A stretch of 64,000 nt of DNA, from positions 181,076 to 245,075 of the forward strand of contig RDEW01000062.1 in assembly GCA_011109175.1 (NCBI GenBank), in the 5' to 3' direction. The DNA comes from Dicyema japonicum (Eukaryota > Dicyemida > Rhombozoa > Dicyemidae). The first letter of the stretch is position 1. Each line of letters begins with the position of its first letter. Below, one piece after another: positions 22,340 through 32,090 of this stretch. Made by a program: the position numbers and the translations under genes. Under the pieces are notes generated by a model, which saw only the letters and a list, made by a program, of their open reading frames with translations, was not told where the DNA came from and searched no databases.

Positions 22340-24820
22340 CCAATTGTACAAAAAACTCTGTACTCGTTCGGCGTAGCTGCTTCTGCATGGCTTAAAACCG
22401 CAGTCTCAAGAACCTCAATAATATTAAGGCAAATGGCATTGAAATGCTTTTTAAAATCACGTGCCTCAAAAATTGAGATAGAAAAGGCAGTAGCGCCATC
22501 TCGGAATTGACGAGACTTATTAATATTTTTGGATATTTAAGTAGTTATTTGGATCAAAGTGAGGTTCTGATATTTTATTTTTGAATCTTCTTAGTTGAAT
22601 AAGTTAACTAAGAAAGAACGCGTTAACCATAATTTTTAGACCTTTCTCCAAATCACCGATTTCCTGTACGTACATCGTTTTTTAGGAGGACTTAGACGTG
22701 TTGATGTTTTACAAAACTTACAGGATTCTGTTTTATATCTTTGACTGAATGAATCGGTCGTTCTTTGAAAAGTTGTAAGAAATATTCTCATTTTTTATTG
22801 TTGAGTCATTTAATAAATAAGTGGAAAGGCTTCCAAGGTTACTAGATGCGCGAAATATTCTATTTTTAAGCGAGTTAAGATCCATATCGTTTGATGCGGA
22901 TAAGAGGCTCAGGAATACTTGACGATTGATTCTTAATGCTTAATGATGTGATTCTCTTTTAATTAATTGATTAACCCTGTATATAAATAAAAAAGTTAAT
23001 AAGTAACCTAATTTCAACTGTCGCAGAGTGGAGCCCTTTCTTTATCATAAAACATATCTTTCCAGAACTAGCGGAAAGGAAACAGTTGTGGGAACTGACA
23101 ATTTAGCTTAATAAATTACTTTTTATTATATAAATATGTCACGGTCCAATGGTGTAAGTGTCTCGATTACAACAAAATTTACTAAAAATAGTAAACTAGT
23201 TAATTAATACCAAAGGAATATGAATGTGAACTTTTTTCCAAAAAATCTTTCAATTTTTATGTAATCGTATTTTAACTCGTCTTTTTCATCCTAGTGGGAT
23301 ATCTTCATCTGATTCACCTGTCTCAGGTGGCGCCCAGTGTCAGGCTGGCACGAAAATGATCATTTGCTTTCCCCCACTCCACTGGAGGGGTTTCTACAAC
23401 TGCAAGTTCCGGATGGACTCTGTTTCTATAGCATTGGAAACTGGATACACTTAACTACTAGTTTACTTTTAACATTTTTCCTCGTGTATCCGGGGTAATA
23501 ATAAAAACCCCTTAAATAAATATCATTAGGTACTATGATCTGCCTAGGACCAATGATATGTCTCAACCTATGCAAACTTATAATTTAGTCTTTACCTTTG
23601 ATTTTAGTGAATTGTTATGGTAGATCGAAAACCAACAGTATCCATTCGCCCTTCCAGCGCTTTTTTCGCAAGCTAGCGGGTGGAGCCCGAAACTATCGAT
23701 CTGTTCATTCTATCTGCTCAAGAAAGTTCCCAAAACTATATTAGGGATGATCTTGTGCAATGTCTCACTTTTGGAGGATGATTTGGTCAATTAACACATA
23801 TGACGGTGTTGGTTTAAGGATGCAGGACTTATCGAAAGCCTAATGGCATACAACATCATCCAGTCTATGTTATGAATCCTGGGAAAAAGAAGTGATAAAT
23901 AGTCACGGGTCAGATCTCCAATAGATGGCCGAAATCCGAGTCAGTTGAAAATTCTGGAAAGGAGTGTATACTTTTTTTGACCACGGAATCGTAACCCATG
24001 AAAGATGAAAAGTGAACGAACATAAACAAAAACATTTACCGCTGAGAACAGAATATTGGAGAATCTCTTTACACATTTTTTCAGAATGTGATCTCTTTTT
24101 TCAGAATATGAATATTGGGACATTTTTTCAAAATAATACGACAAAATGGACTGCAGCTTTGTATCCGAAACGCTCTCAAAACTCCTTTTGAGAAGAGGAA
24201 GAAATTTTGTCACGAGATAGATAGAACTTCAACAGGCGATCTTCGTAGCGATTGAGATGATCCTACTATCTTTTTCATCAAAGGCGATCACGTTGGCCGA
24301 AAACAGTGGATGAAGAATAAATTTGGGTAGTCGTCCTGATAAGATGAGATTTATGAGAGAAGTGAGTGAAAAAGTAAGTTGAACAGGCTGATCTTAAACA
24401 GAGAGAAGACAAGTCTTTCAAGTGGTTTGCCCTTAATCACTGCTGTTGGGGACAAAGTTCTAACTGCATGGACTCAGTGATGTAATAGGAAGCAGATTTT
24501 AGTGGAAGATGGATGCTTTTCCAACAATAAATTTTATATGTCAACGAGGTCCATTTGAATAGGAGGCACCCTAATAACAGCACATGTTCCTCCTTCGAAT
24601 AATTTTGTAGGAGGATTCCTTTTGAGACCGAGGACTTAATCCTCCTCGTAGAACACTCATCTTAAATCCATGGTGCTTGTAATGTAAAACCAAGTAGTCC
24701 GAGATAAATTTGAAGCTACAAATATTGTTCTTTATATTCGAAGAGAAGGCCCCTTCATAATTCAGATGCGATTATGGAAGTAGTCTAATTCGCGGGTGAA
24801 CGAAGAAAATTTTCAATAAT
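22340..24820. other. Long interval without recognisable genes
   Basis: Stop-rich on both strands. A 90-codon minus-strand frame at 23941-24213 (FLPLLKRSFESVSDTKLQSI) is the longest; it has no family signature and no flanking short introns that I could place. No tRNA, SINE body or terminal repeats noticed. Confidence 0.3.
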
Positions 24821-24828
24821 ACCTGAAA

Positions 24829-25452
24829 CAGGCATGTCAAATATGCGGCCCTTTGCAAACAGGCGTGCGGCCCCCACAAAGGATTGTTATATATTCAACT
24901 ACATTGGACGCTTATCCTTCCGTCATTAAAATAAATGAAATCACTAGAGAAAAGCAGTGGATTTCTGTCAATTGCGTCAAATTGATAGACGGCAGTTATG
25001 AGCGTTCTACGTGATCAGAAGACGTTCATGGGCTTAAACTTTACGCTCGCCCTTATATACGGACTACCCAGAACAACGATACCGTCCAACAACGCCCGTG
25101 CTTCCATGTGTTAGACGTAGCAATGGACGCTTACGTTCATATGATGCATCTTATGAATCGGTTATTATATTGTCTTTATAAAGCATTGCGCAAACTGACC
25201 CCATTGGCATCTTCAGCTAAAAAGAAGAGGAAAGACGGGTATTTTAAGAAAAATGTGAACTACAGTTCTCGGTACAATGGTTAATGCAAAAATACATTGT
25301 TTAGTTTGTAATAACAGGATTGCCACATCAAAAGAGTTAATCTTAAAAAGACTTGAAAATTGCTAAATAAACTTCAATAAATTAGTTTGGTTCGCTTGTA
25401 TAATCAAATTATCCTATGCAGTCCCTGGAGCCTTTTGGGTCTGACATACCTG
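24829..25452 (+). mobile_element. Internally deleted hAT-family DNA transposon
   Basis: The ends are inverted: left CAGGCATGTCAAATATGCGG, right (reverse complement) CAGGTATGTCAGACC. An 8-bp flank is partly duplicated (ACCTGAAA left, ACCTAAAG right), as expected for hAT. Near 25280-25390 the interior encodes a decayed BED-type zinc-finger region (VNAKIHCLVCNNRIATSKEL, then NFNKL) like the amino terminus of GTF2IRD2/ZBED-type hAT transposases. The catalytic domain is absent, so it is a deletion derivative of 624 bp. Confidence 0.75.
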
Positions 25453-25629
25453 ACCTAAAGAACGTCAGCAGCAAAGGGACGTGCATCCTTCAGGATCCTT
25501 AATAAAAAATTATTAATTAATATAAAAAATAGAAAGTATTTTTTTGATGCGCCTATTAAAAAAAGATATATTTTAAATTAACAATCATCCATTAATTTAA
25601 TTAACCAATCAAAATTATTCGAGGTATAA

Positions 25630-27729
25630 TTAAGAATTTCGAGTGTTTTTCTTGAGATTAATTTGCGACTTACTATTTCCATTGATAATACTTGAACATT
25701 TTAGGAGCATTTTCAATCTCTACAAAACATCAAAGTAAAAAAAACGTGTTTAAACTTAATATTTTTCATTTGGAATAAATTATAAACTGGAACCACTACC
25801 ATAGGTAGTATAACCGTGGCAGAAAGAGTCCAACCAACCGCTATGGCCCAGCCTGGGAATTTTTTTTCACCATATTTTACTTCTTCAGTATCGATTGAAG
25901 ACAATATGAAAATAACCTAAAGTAGTAATTTTAGGTTTAAATTTATATTGAAATATTTAATTCATTTGATTAAAGCCAAACCAGTGAATATACGGGCGTT
26001 AAATAAAGAATCGTATATTTGAATATTTTTCCTGGCGGTTTTAATCCAATAATTTTCATGTCACTCACCAATCTTTCATATCCTTTAAAAATAATCAAAG
26101 TAACCAAACCATAAACCCACCCGACTGAGATTACTTCGAAGAATGCAATAAAAACTACGACCTTGCTCACAGGAAAGGAGTTAAATATTATAAAAACGTA
26201 AATTCCACCCTAAAAATCAGTATGAATTTTACGTTAGTGACCATAGTAAGGCTTATCAGAAATGAAACAAAACAAATAATTAAAGTCAATATTTCTTTTT
26301 TATATTTGATTCTAAAACGGTCTTTGAGTATGTCTTCCAAAGCCAACACACTCGCTTCCAGAGTTACAAACTATGTTTAGATTTGATTTTACCTCACTGT
26401 CGACTCCAAGGAATATTAATGACATAAAAAATAAAATTGACCATGCTGTCGAACCCGGAAGTTCAGCCAATGCACGCGGGTAAGCGATAAAAGCCAAACT
26501 AGGCCCTTAATTTATATTGAACACATTTAAAATACCATCTTTGGCGACGACATCGATATTTACATTTTGACGTTGAGCCATGAATCCAAGGACAGGAAAA
26601 ATTACAAATCCAGAAATTAAACTGCATAATGAATTCATGAGCGAATAGCCAAATACGTCCCTATATTATTTTAGAACCTATCACAAATCATTTTAATTGG
26701 AATTTTATTAAATATGCTACAAACCTATAGGAGTCGTGATCTGGTTCATTATGTGATCCCAATGCAGTCAATGCGCCACAGGCGATCGTGTATGAAAAAA
26801 ATATTTGAGTTCCAGCCTCTGCCCATATCTATTTTAATATTAGAAAACCATAAATACCTCAATTGTTAATAACTTACTCAAATCTGGTTTTAAAAAATAT
26901 TTTATTCCTTCTCGTGATCCTTCTAGTGTGACACTGCGAATCATAAGCGCAATCAAGAAAAGAAACGGAACAAGTGCTGTAACGTACATGATCTATTGAA
27001 ATTTTAATACGAAGTGATACTTTTCCGGAAATTTTAATGCCTTTCCAAATAATAAAATAGCAGATGGTGTAAGAAAAAATCATGCAGCCAAAAAGAGGCC
27101 AATTGATCGGACCGAGATTTTCGATGGAAGGTGAAATTCGTAGAACTTGATTTCTGAAAATTTAATAATTGGATTATGTGAACTCAAAAAATTCGTTTAC
27201 TGGATCTACAAAGTCTGACGAATTGGATGTGAGAGCAAAACTTTCTGTACATTTCTGTGTTGCCCATGTTTTCTCACATTTTGACCACGGAAGAGGACTT
27301 TGAAATGAAGCGAATAGATAATATGAAGTCCAGGTCAGCAATATGATATAAAAAGTTCCTAAATAGAAATTTGCTAGAACACATGACAAGCCAATGCCTA
27401 AAATATTCAACTAGAATTTGCCTTCAAAAAGCGGATTGAAATTCCAAGCCTTGAAGGCTGACTTTCTTTTGAGCTGACCAACCAAACTTTCTATGTAAAG
27501 CAAAGGAATGCCACAGATAAGGGCAGCTATAAAATAAGGAATTAAAAAAGCCCCTAAAATATATTTTAAAACGAAATTAACCTCCTCCATTTTTATAACA
27601 CAAATAAGGAAACCTCCAGATATTTCCATATCCAATTGAAAGACCCATAATTGATACTAAAAAATCCAATCTCCCACTCCAGGATTCATGATTTTCAGAA
27701 ATTTCGATACTTTTTGGTTCATTTTCCAT
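25630..27729 (-). CDS. SLC6-family Na+/Cl- dependent solute transporter
   Basis: Twelve-span plasma-membrane symporter. Twelve exons; introns (plus coordinates) 27554-27581, 27398-27421, 27154-27183, 26993-27020, 26829-26857, 26661-26724, 26506-26535, 26371-26392, 26210-26232, 25917-25981, 25720-25745. Spliced length is 1,731 nt: 576 residues plus TAA, no lesions. TM1 reads [20 protein letters not shown], the Na+-binding signature; later family blocks are [34 protein letters not shown] and LGVDSEFVTLEA. Glycine replaces the aspartate that monoamine transporters carry in TM1 (GLSIGYGN), so amino-acid, glycine or GABA-type substrates are more likely (inference). Intron 2 is GC-AG. A copy of the first exons lies inverted at 54921-55575. 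Confidence 0.94.
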
Positions 27730-27869
27730 TTTGATACCATTTGCGTTATATTGGAATAATAAATGTAAGATAACGCTAACTTTAATGGAATTTAACCTAA
27801 ATTAATGTAAGTTTTCTGGTTCATTTGAAACTGATATTTTATTTTTTGACATACATGAACTTTGTGGCG

Positions 27870-28190
27870 CTGTGTAACGAGTGCAAGGCAAAAGGCATGA
27901 TAGTTCATAGTTTTAATCTCGCTGTGGTATATTCTGGCTGAAGGTTCCACGCGTCTACAAAGCTTTGGTTTGACGAGTGACACTTTCAGCATTGAACATC
28001 TCACTGCGGTACCGGATCGTGAAAATAAGGACCCAGCCGAACAAAAAGAAAAAAGAAGTGAAGAGCATTCATAGGTTCTCCATCTAAGATTAGTTAGCAT
28101 AATTGTTCTTTGGTTAAAAATGAAGTTTGTGTCATGCCTAGGAGGAGCGATAGCTAATATGGCTCTTATAAATTATCTATTAAGAAAAAT
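27870..28190 (+). mobile_element. SINE family 1 copy
   Basis: Body blocks AAGGTTCCACGC, TTTGACGAGTGACAC, CATCTCACTGCGG, AACAAAAAGAAAAAAGAAGTG, TTAGTTAGCATAA and TATGGCTCTTATAA in the family order. The tRNA-like head is eroded. It lies just upstream of the SLC6 start, and part of it was copied with the SLC6 exons to 54921-55080. Confidence 0.82.
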
Positions 28191-28239
28191 GAAAGTTCTA
28201 GCTATGCATTAAAATATTTTATCAGAGACGAATGGTGCA

Positions 28240-28515
28240 GTATCATAAGTGCCTGGTAAATCCTGATGGCTCCCGTTTCGAATCTCACTGCTTTACGTTC
28301 CGTCTTCATGTTTCACGTCTCTACAGTGCTTTGGATAAAACGAGTGACATTTTCATCAGTATATACTTCACTGCGGAACTGGATTGTCTACAAAGGACTC
28401 AAACTCAACAACAAAAAGTTAAAGAACATTCCCTTTCAACAATTAGTTAGTATAACTGTTCTTTACTCAAATAAAGAGTGTGAGCAATAAATATTAGGCC
28501 GCATGAAAAGCCTAT
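28240..28515 (+). mobile_element. SINE family 1 copy
   Basis: Starts with a box-B-like TTTCGAATCTCACTGC, then AAACGAGTGACATT, CACTGCGGAACTGGATTGTCT, AACAACAAAAAG, TTAGTTAGTATAACTGTTC and a 3' end of GCATGAAAAGCCTATTATTATT. It is tandem with the copy at 27870. Confidence 0.82.
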
Positions 28516-28604
28516 TATTATTCGACATAAAATTAGGTCGTAAGTTTAAATTATCATTACACGCAACAAGCTTATTCATATTTATTAAAATGAAATAAGA
28601 AACA

Positions 28605-28770
28605 GCCAACCGAGGATAATACAGCAGCCACCGTGACTGCGTGGCTATTCCTTCTGAGGATTAATAAGAGATTCTCTCAAATAGTCACCAGCGCTCATGG
28701 AGATCTCATGTTCGTGTCATGAATTCCAGCGTCGCAGGCGCAAGGGAACAAAACGTTTCAACCGTAATCA
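28605..28770 (+). mobile_element. SINE family 2 copy
   Basis: Shares AGCCACCGTGACTGCGTGGC, TATTCCTT, the CTCAAATAGTCACCAGCGCTC block and GGAGATCTCATG with 36090-36195 and, inverted, 59340-59470. No tRNA boxes recognised, so calling it a SINE is inference from size and dispersal. Confidence 0.6.
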
Positions 28771-28864
28771 GAACAACGGAAAGTCCACGGGAGCTTAGTC
28801 ATATAATTATAAATTTCAAGAAATATAGTCATTTTCCTAATCACTTATTTCGAGGTTTTTCATC

Positions 28865-29000
28865 AGCACTCGAAGTTTTTGAAATTATATCGCCCTTCTT
28901 GAATTCAATTAAAAATTTTTTTAGATGTTTCTTTACTACTTCATTAGTCCATGGCATTTGAGGAACAATTTAATGGATATTTGTATAAGTGATCCTACAA
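28865..29000 (+). repeat. Duplicated segment, copy 1
   Basis: About 135 bp repeated at 30487-30620 with roughly 85-90% identity (AAGTTTTTGAAATTATATCGC, TAGATGTTTCTTTA, TACTTCATTAGTCCAT). The copies flank the R2-like relic at 29050-30540, so they could be a flank duplication or pieces of the same element. Confidence 0.75.
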
Positions 29001-29049
29001 TATTTTCTTGTGGTGAAGTGCATGCTTGTTTCACTGTTGACAAAGAAGC

Positions 29050-30540
29050 ATTTTCATCGGACCTATCTACGAAAGATTTTGATAGAGAAACCAATTCTAA
29101 CGTAGACCGAGTGGTCCATGGGCTGTGTGGGACTCAAGAAAAAGGACTACCTCCTAGTCTGGTGTCACAGCCAGATTGCCGTACAAATCTCCTCTCTTTA
29201 AATGCTATTATAATCATAAAGACAGAGTTGAATGAACGTCTGAAGTTGTTCGAGCTGCTCAAGATGCTCAAGCAAAATTCGGGAGAATTCTTCGTGGTGG
29301 CTGGCCGTTAATCACTCAGATTTTCAATGAGAAGTTTGGTATGTCCAAATCGATTGCAAACTTAGAGTTTAGCCAAGTTAAAGTCGTCAAAATCCAAGCC
29401 CTCTATGAATATTGATTGGGAATAATGCATACAGCAAAGAAATCTCTAATTTTAGAGTTTGTTTAAATGAATTTTGTGTCCAAATTAATCGAGTAGAATC
29501 CATGCCTCGTATATTACTGAAGCCTACCAAAAAAGTACCCTTCCAACTTCTCAACAAAGAAATTCTCTCGGGGATTAACTCTTCAATATGGCAATATATC
29601 AATTCCTCCCCTCCCGCTAATTTGGATGATATTAAATATATCATTTATGCTGGGCAGTTAACATATGATGCTCTCTTTCAATCTACGAGAAAGAAGAGCC
29701 AGTGGGTTAAACGCATGCAATGAAGACTTCTAAAGTTGAATAAACAGCTCAAGCAAATCTCGCTGCTTGTCGAACAGAAAGGAAATAAGAGGTTCGATGA
29801 CGATACGATGGATACACTGTGCCAATATGGATATCGAAAGTCGAAGAAGGTGAATTGGGAAGAATAGTTAGTTGCATTCAGGATGACATAAATATCGTGG
29901 AGAAAAAACTCAGATTACATGAATTCCAGAAGGAATTCAGGAAACAAAATTAATGTTTCGAACTCAATCGGAGGTTTTTTTATCGAAAGTTAAATGGAGA
30001 AACCAGGGATTCCATATTCTGTTTTAATGAAAGTGAATGTCTAGCATTTTGGGAAAATATTTGGAAAGAGCATGATATCAAGGAGAACACATATCCATGA
30101 GTAGGAGAGTTACTGGAGTAGAAGACACATTTGTAGACTGCAAGAATAAAGATATCCTTGAAATAATTAAACCCCTGCCTAATTGGAAAGCCAGTGGGTG
30201 TGATGAGGTGTACAACTTTCTTAAAAGATTTACTTCAATCCATGATAAACTCTGTGAAGATGTTGCCAAAATAATATATGGTGATTATACCCCCGATGAG
30301 TGGTTTTACACAGGGATTACATATCTTATCCCGAAAAGAGATATATGTCTATCCCCGAAAGACTTGAGGCCGATTACATGCATGACTAACTTTTATAAGT
30401 TAGTGACAAAATGTGTTAACCGTAAATTGTCTGACTATATTGAAGCATTCGATCTTGTGAGTGATAATCAACTGGGAACTAAAATGAAGTTTTTGAAATT
30501 ATATCGCTCTTCTGGAATTCAACTAAAACTTTCTTCTTAG
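29050..30540 (+). pseudogene. R2-like retrotransposon (family C), 5'/RT portion
   Basis: Fragments in order on the plus strand: 29100-29310 (LNERLKLFELLKML), 29412-29720 (an open 103-codon stretch, DIKYIIYAGQLTYDALFQ), then 30097-30540 with RT blocks WKASGCDEVYNFLKRF, WFYTGITYLIPKRD, LRPITCMTNFYKLVTK. The sequence stops before the catalytic MDD. Family knowledge: this domain order is that of R2-type retrotransposable elements. Frameshifts separate the parts. Confidence 0.75.
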
Positions 30541-30620
30541 ATGTTTCTTTAATACTTCATTAGTCCATAACGTTTGAAGAACGATTTATAAGGATATTTA
30601 TATAAGTGAGCCTAACCATA
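30487..30620 (+). repeat. Duplicated segment, copy 2
   Basis: Partner of 28865-29000, separated from it by the R2-like relic. See that entry. Confidence 0.75.
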
Positions 30621-30809
30621 ATCTACCAAATAAAACAACTGGCATTAATTCAAAAAACTTCTTTCAACTTGGCGCCTTGAACGCAGTCATCAAAAAAATA
30701 GAAAACTCGGTCTTATCTACTTATTTCATCAATTTGAGTCGAGAGAAGCATAACAGCAATGTCATTGAATAATTAAAAATTTTTCAAACATCGTGCCCGT
30801 CCATATCCT

Positions 30810-31015
30810 CATTGTGGGAACCACTCCACCTGAGTAGGATAGAAAGGGATCCAGTTTGGATTCCGGTCAGGTATCGACGGTAGATTCCATGACGCCTCAT
30901 AGGCAAAGAGCAGAAAGGAATACTTCGACCAAGTATGTAAGGGTGTGGGAATCGAACCCACAGCTAATCGTGACGCAAGCCACTGCATCCTGGCACTACT
31001 ACCTGTCGTGCTTTC
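30810..31015 (-). mobile_element. SINE family 3 (tRNA-derived)
   Basis: Minus strand: a tRNA-like head with GCGTCACGATTAGCTGTGGG and box B GGTTCGATTCCC, then a body with ACTTGGTCGAAG and TGACCGGAATCCAAA. The arrangement matches 58040-58200 (minus) and 35055-35175 (plus). Extra sequence and loss of acceptor-stem pairing argue against a working tRNA gene. Confidence 0.75.
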
Positions 31016-31275
31016 CATTTTTAATAACCACTAGTAAAAATTCCCTTGTAATTTTCAAAGTTGGTAGTTTTCTAATTATTTTTACGAAGAAGTTATTTTC
31101 CGCATTCACTGTAAAAATCCTTATGAATTTAACCTAACTCTTTTGAGATTTCTCACTTAAACTCAAATTTCTCAGAATTTAAAATGAAAATTGGTTCAAT
31201 GGTTGTCAATCGACCATAACACTCCACTGAGAGAGTGAACAGCTACATTGTAGTAAAATTTAAAATAAACAAAAA

Positions 31276-31846
31276 TTAAATCATGTAATCTTTTCTTAGG
31301 CCTCTAATAAGAACGTTGTGAAGAAAATTGTCTTCGTTGATCTTTTGGTTTAGTGGAGGCCAAGGATTTCCTTAAAAGTAGAAATTAGATAAACCTTTCA
31401 ATTCAAGGATAGAAATATCAACTCCCGTTCCAGGTAACCTACGAGGAGCCACAAACAAATTGGTATAAGATTCAGAACTATCTTTAAACCGAGGAACAAG
31501 AACGTTAAATAATTTTCCCAACAAATCCTTTTCCTTTAAAAATCGTAATAATAAAAGCAACCAAAAGCCAATAAGAAGCATATTTCATAGTTTCAGGATG
31601 TTGATCACCATAAAGTAAAGCACGTTGTATTAACTAAAATACTTTATGACTAAATAAAACAATTTCCATATATCCCTGAGCTTCATGAAGTTGATCATGA
31701 TAGCCTTCAATTCTTTCAAACCTTGCAACAGCAGTGACAATTTCTCTTAATTTAAGTATACGGCCTTCGGGTCCAGAACCACAAGATTTAGCTCCAGGAA
31801 GGTTTCGGCGGCGGTATAAATATGGAACTCGTAACCGTGTAGTCAT
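31276..31846 (-). CDS. MRPL17: Mitochondrial ribosomal protein L17 (bL17m)
   Basis: Large-subunit protein of the mitochondrial ribosome. Exons (minus): 31846-31661, 31633-31562, 31533-31395, 31370-31276; introns 27, 28 and 24 nt. Spliced length is 492 nt, 163 residues plus TAA; the human protein is 175. Family landmarks: GPEGRILKLREIVTAV with RFERIE, then YWLLEKDLLGKLFNVLVPRF, where removing the 28-nt intron restores the conserved WLxEKDL block, YTNLFVAPRRLPG, and LELKGNPWPP. Without splicing the same stretch reads as a misleading leucine-rich frame. It is intact and compact. Confidence 0.94.
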
Positions 31847-32090
31847 TATATCGAAACACACGTTATAACACTAAATGTGTTTAATAAATTATAAATAAAA
31901 TAAAACTTTCAACCATTTAATAATTCAATTCATTATAATTATAAAACTAAATTTTTTTTGAATCGAGATAATCTCGTGGTAAACTACATATAATTCTGAT
32001 TACTCTCAAGGATCTAGCCTGCGTCATGTGGTTAGCCTTGTCTGGTGGCGTCAGATACAAGTCAAAGTTGTATCCTAAAAGAACCATTTG

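Noticed and set aside
23941-24213. 90-codon minus-strand frame as a gene
   Set aside because: No ATG-to-stop protein with family content, no short introns around it, and base composition like the surrounding non-coding DNA.
28719-28961. 80-codon frame as a gene
   Set aside because: It overlaps the SINE family 2 copy and the duplicated segment and has no motif.
31372-31581. Leucine-rich frame MLLIGFWLLLLLRF as a membrane peptide
   Set aside because: It is MRPL17 exon 3 preceded by an unspliced 28-nt intron; splicing restores the ribosomal protein.
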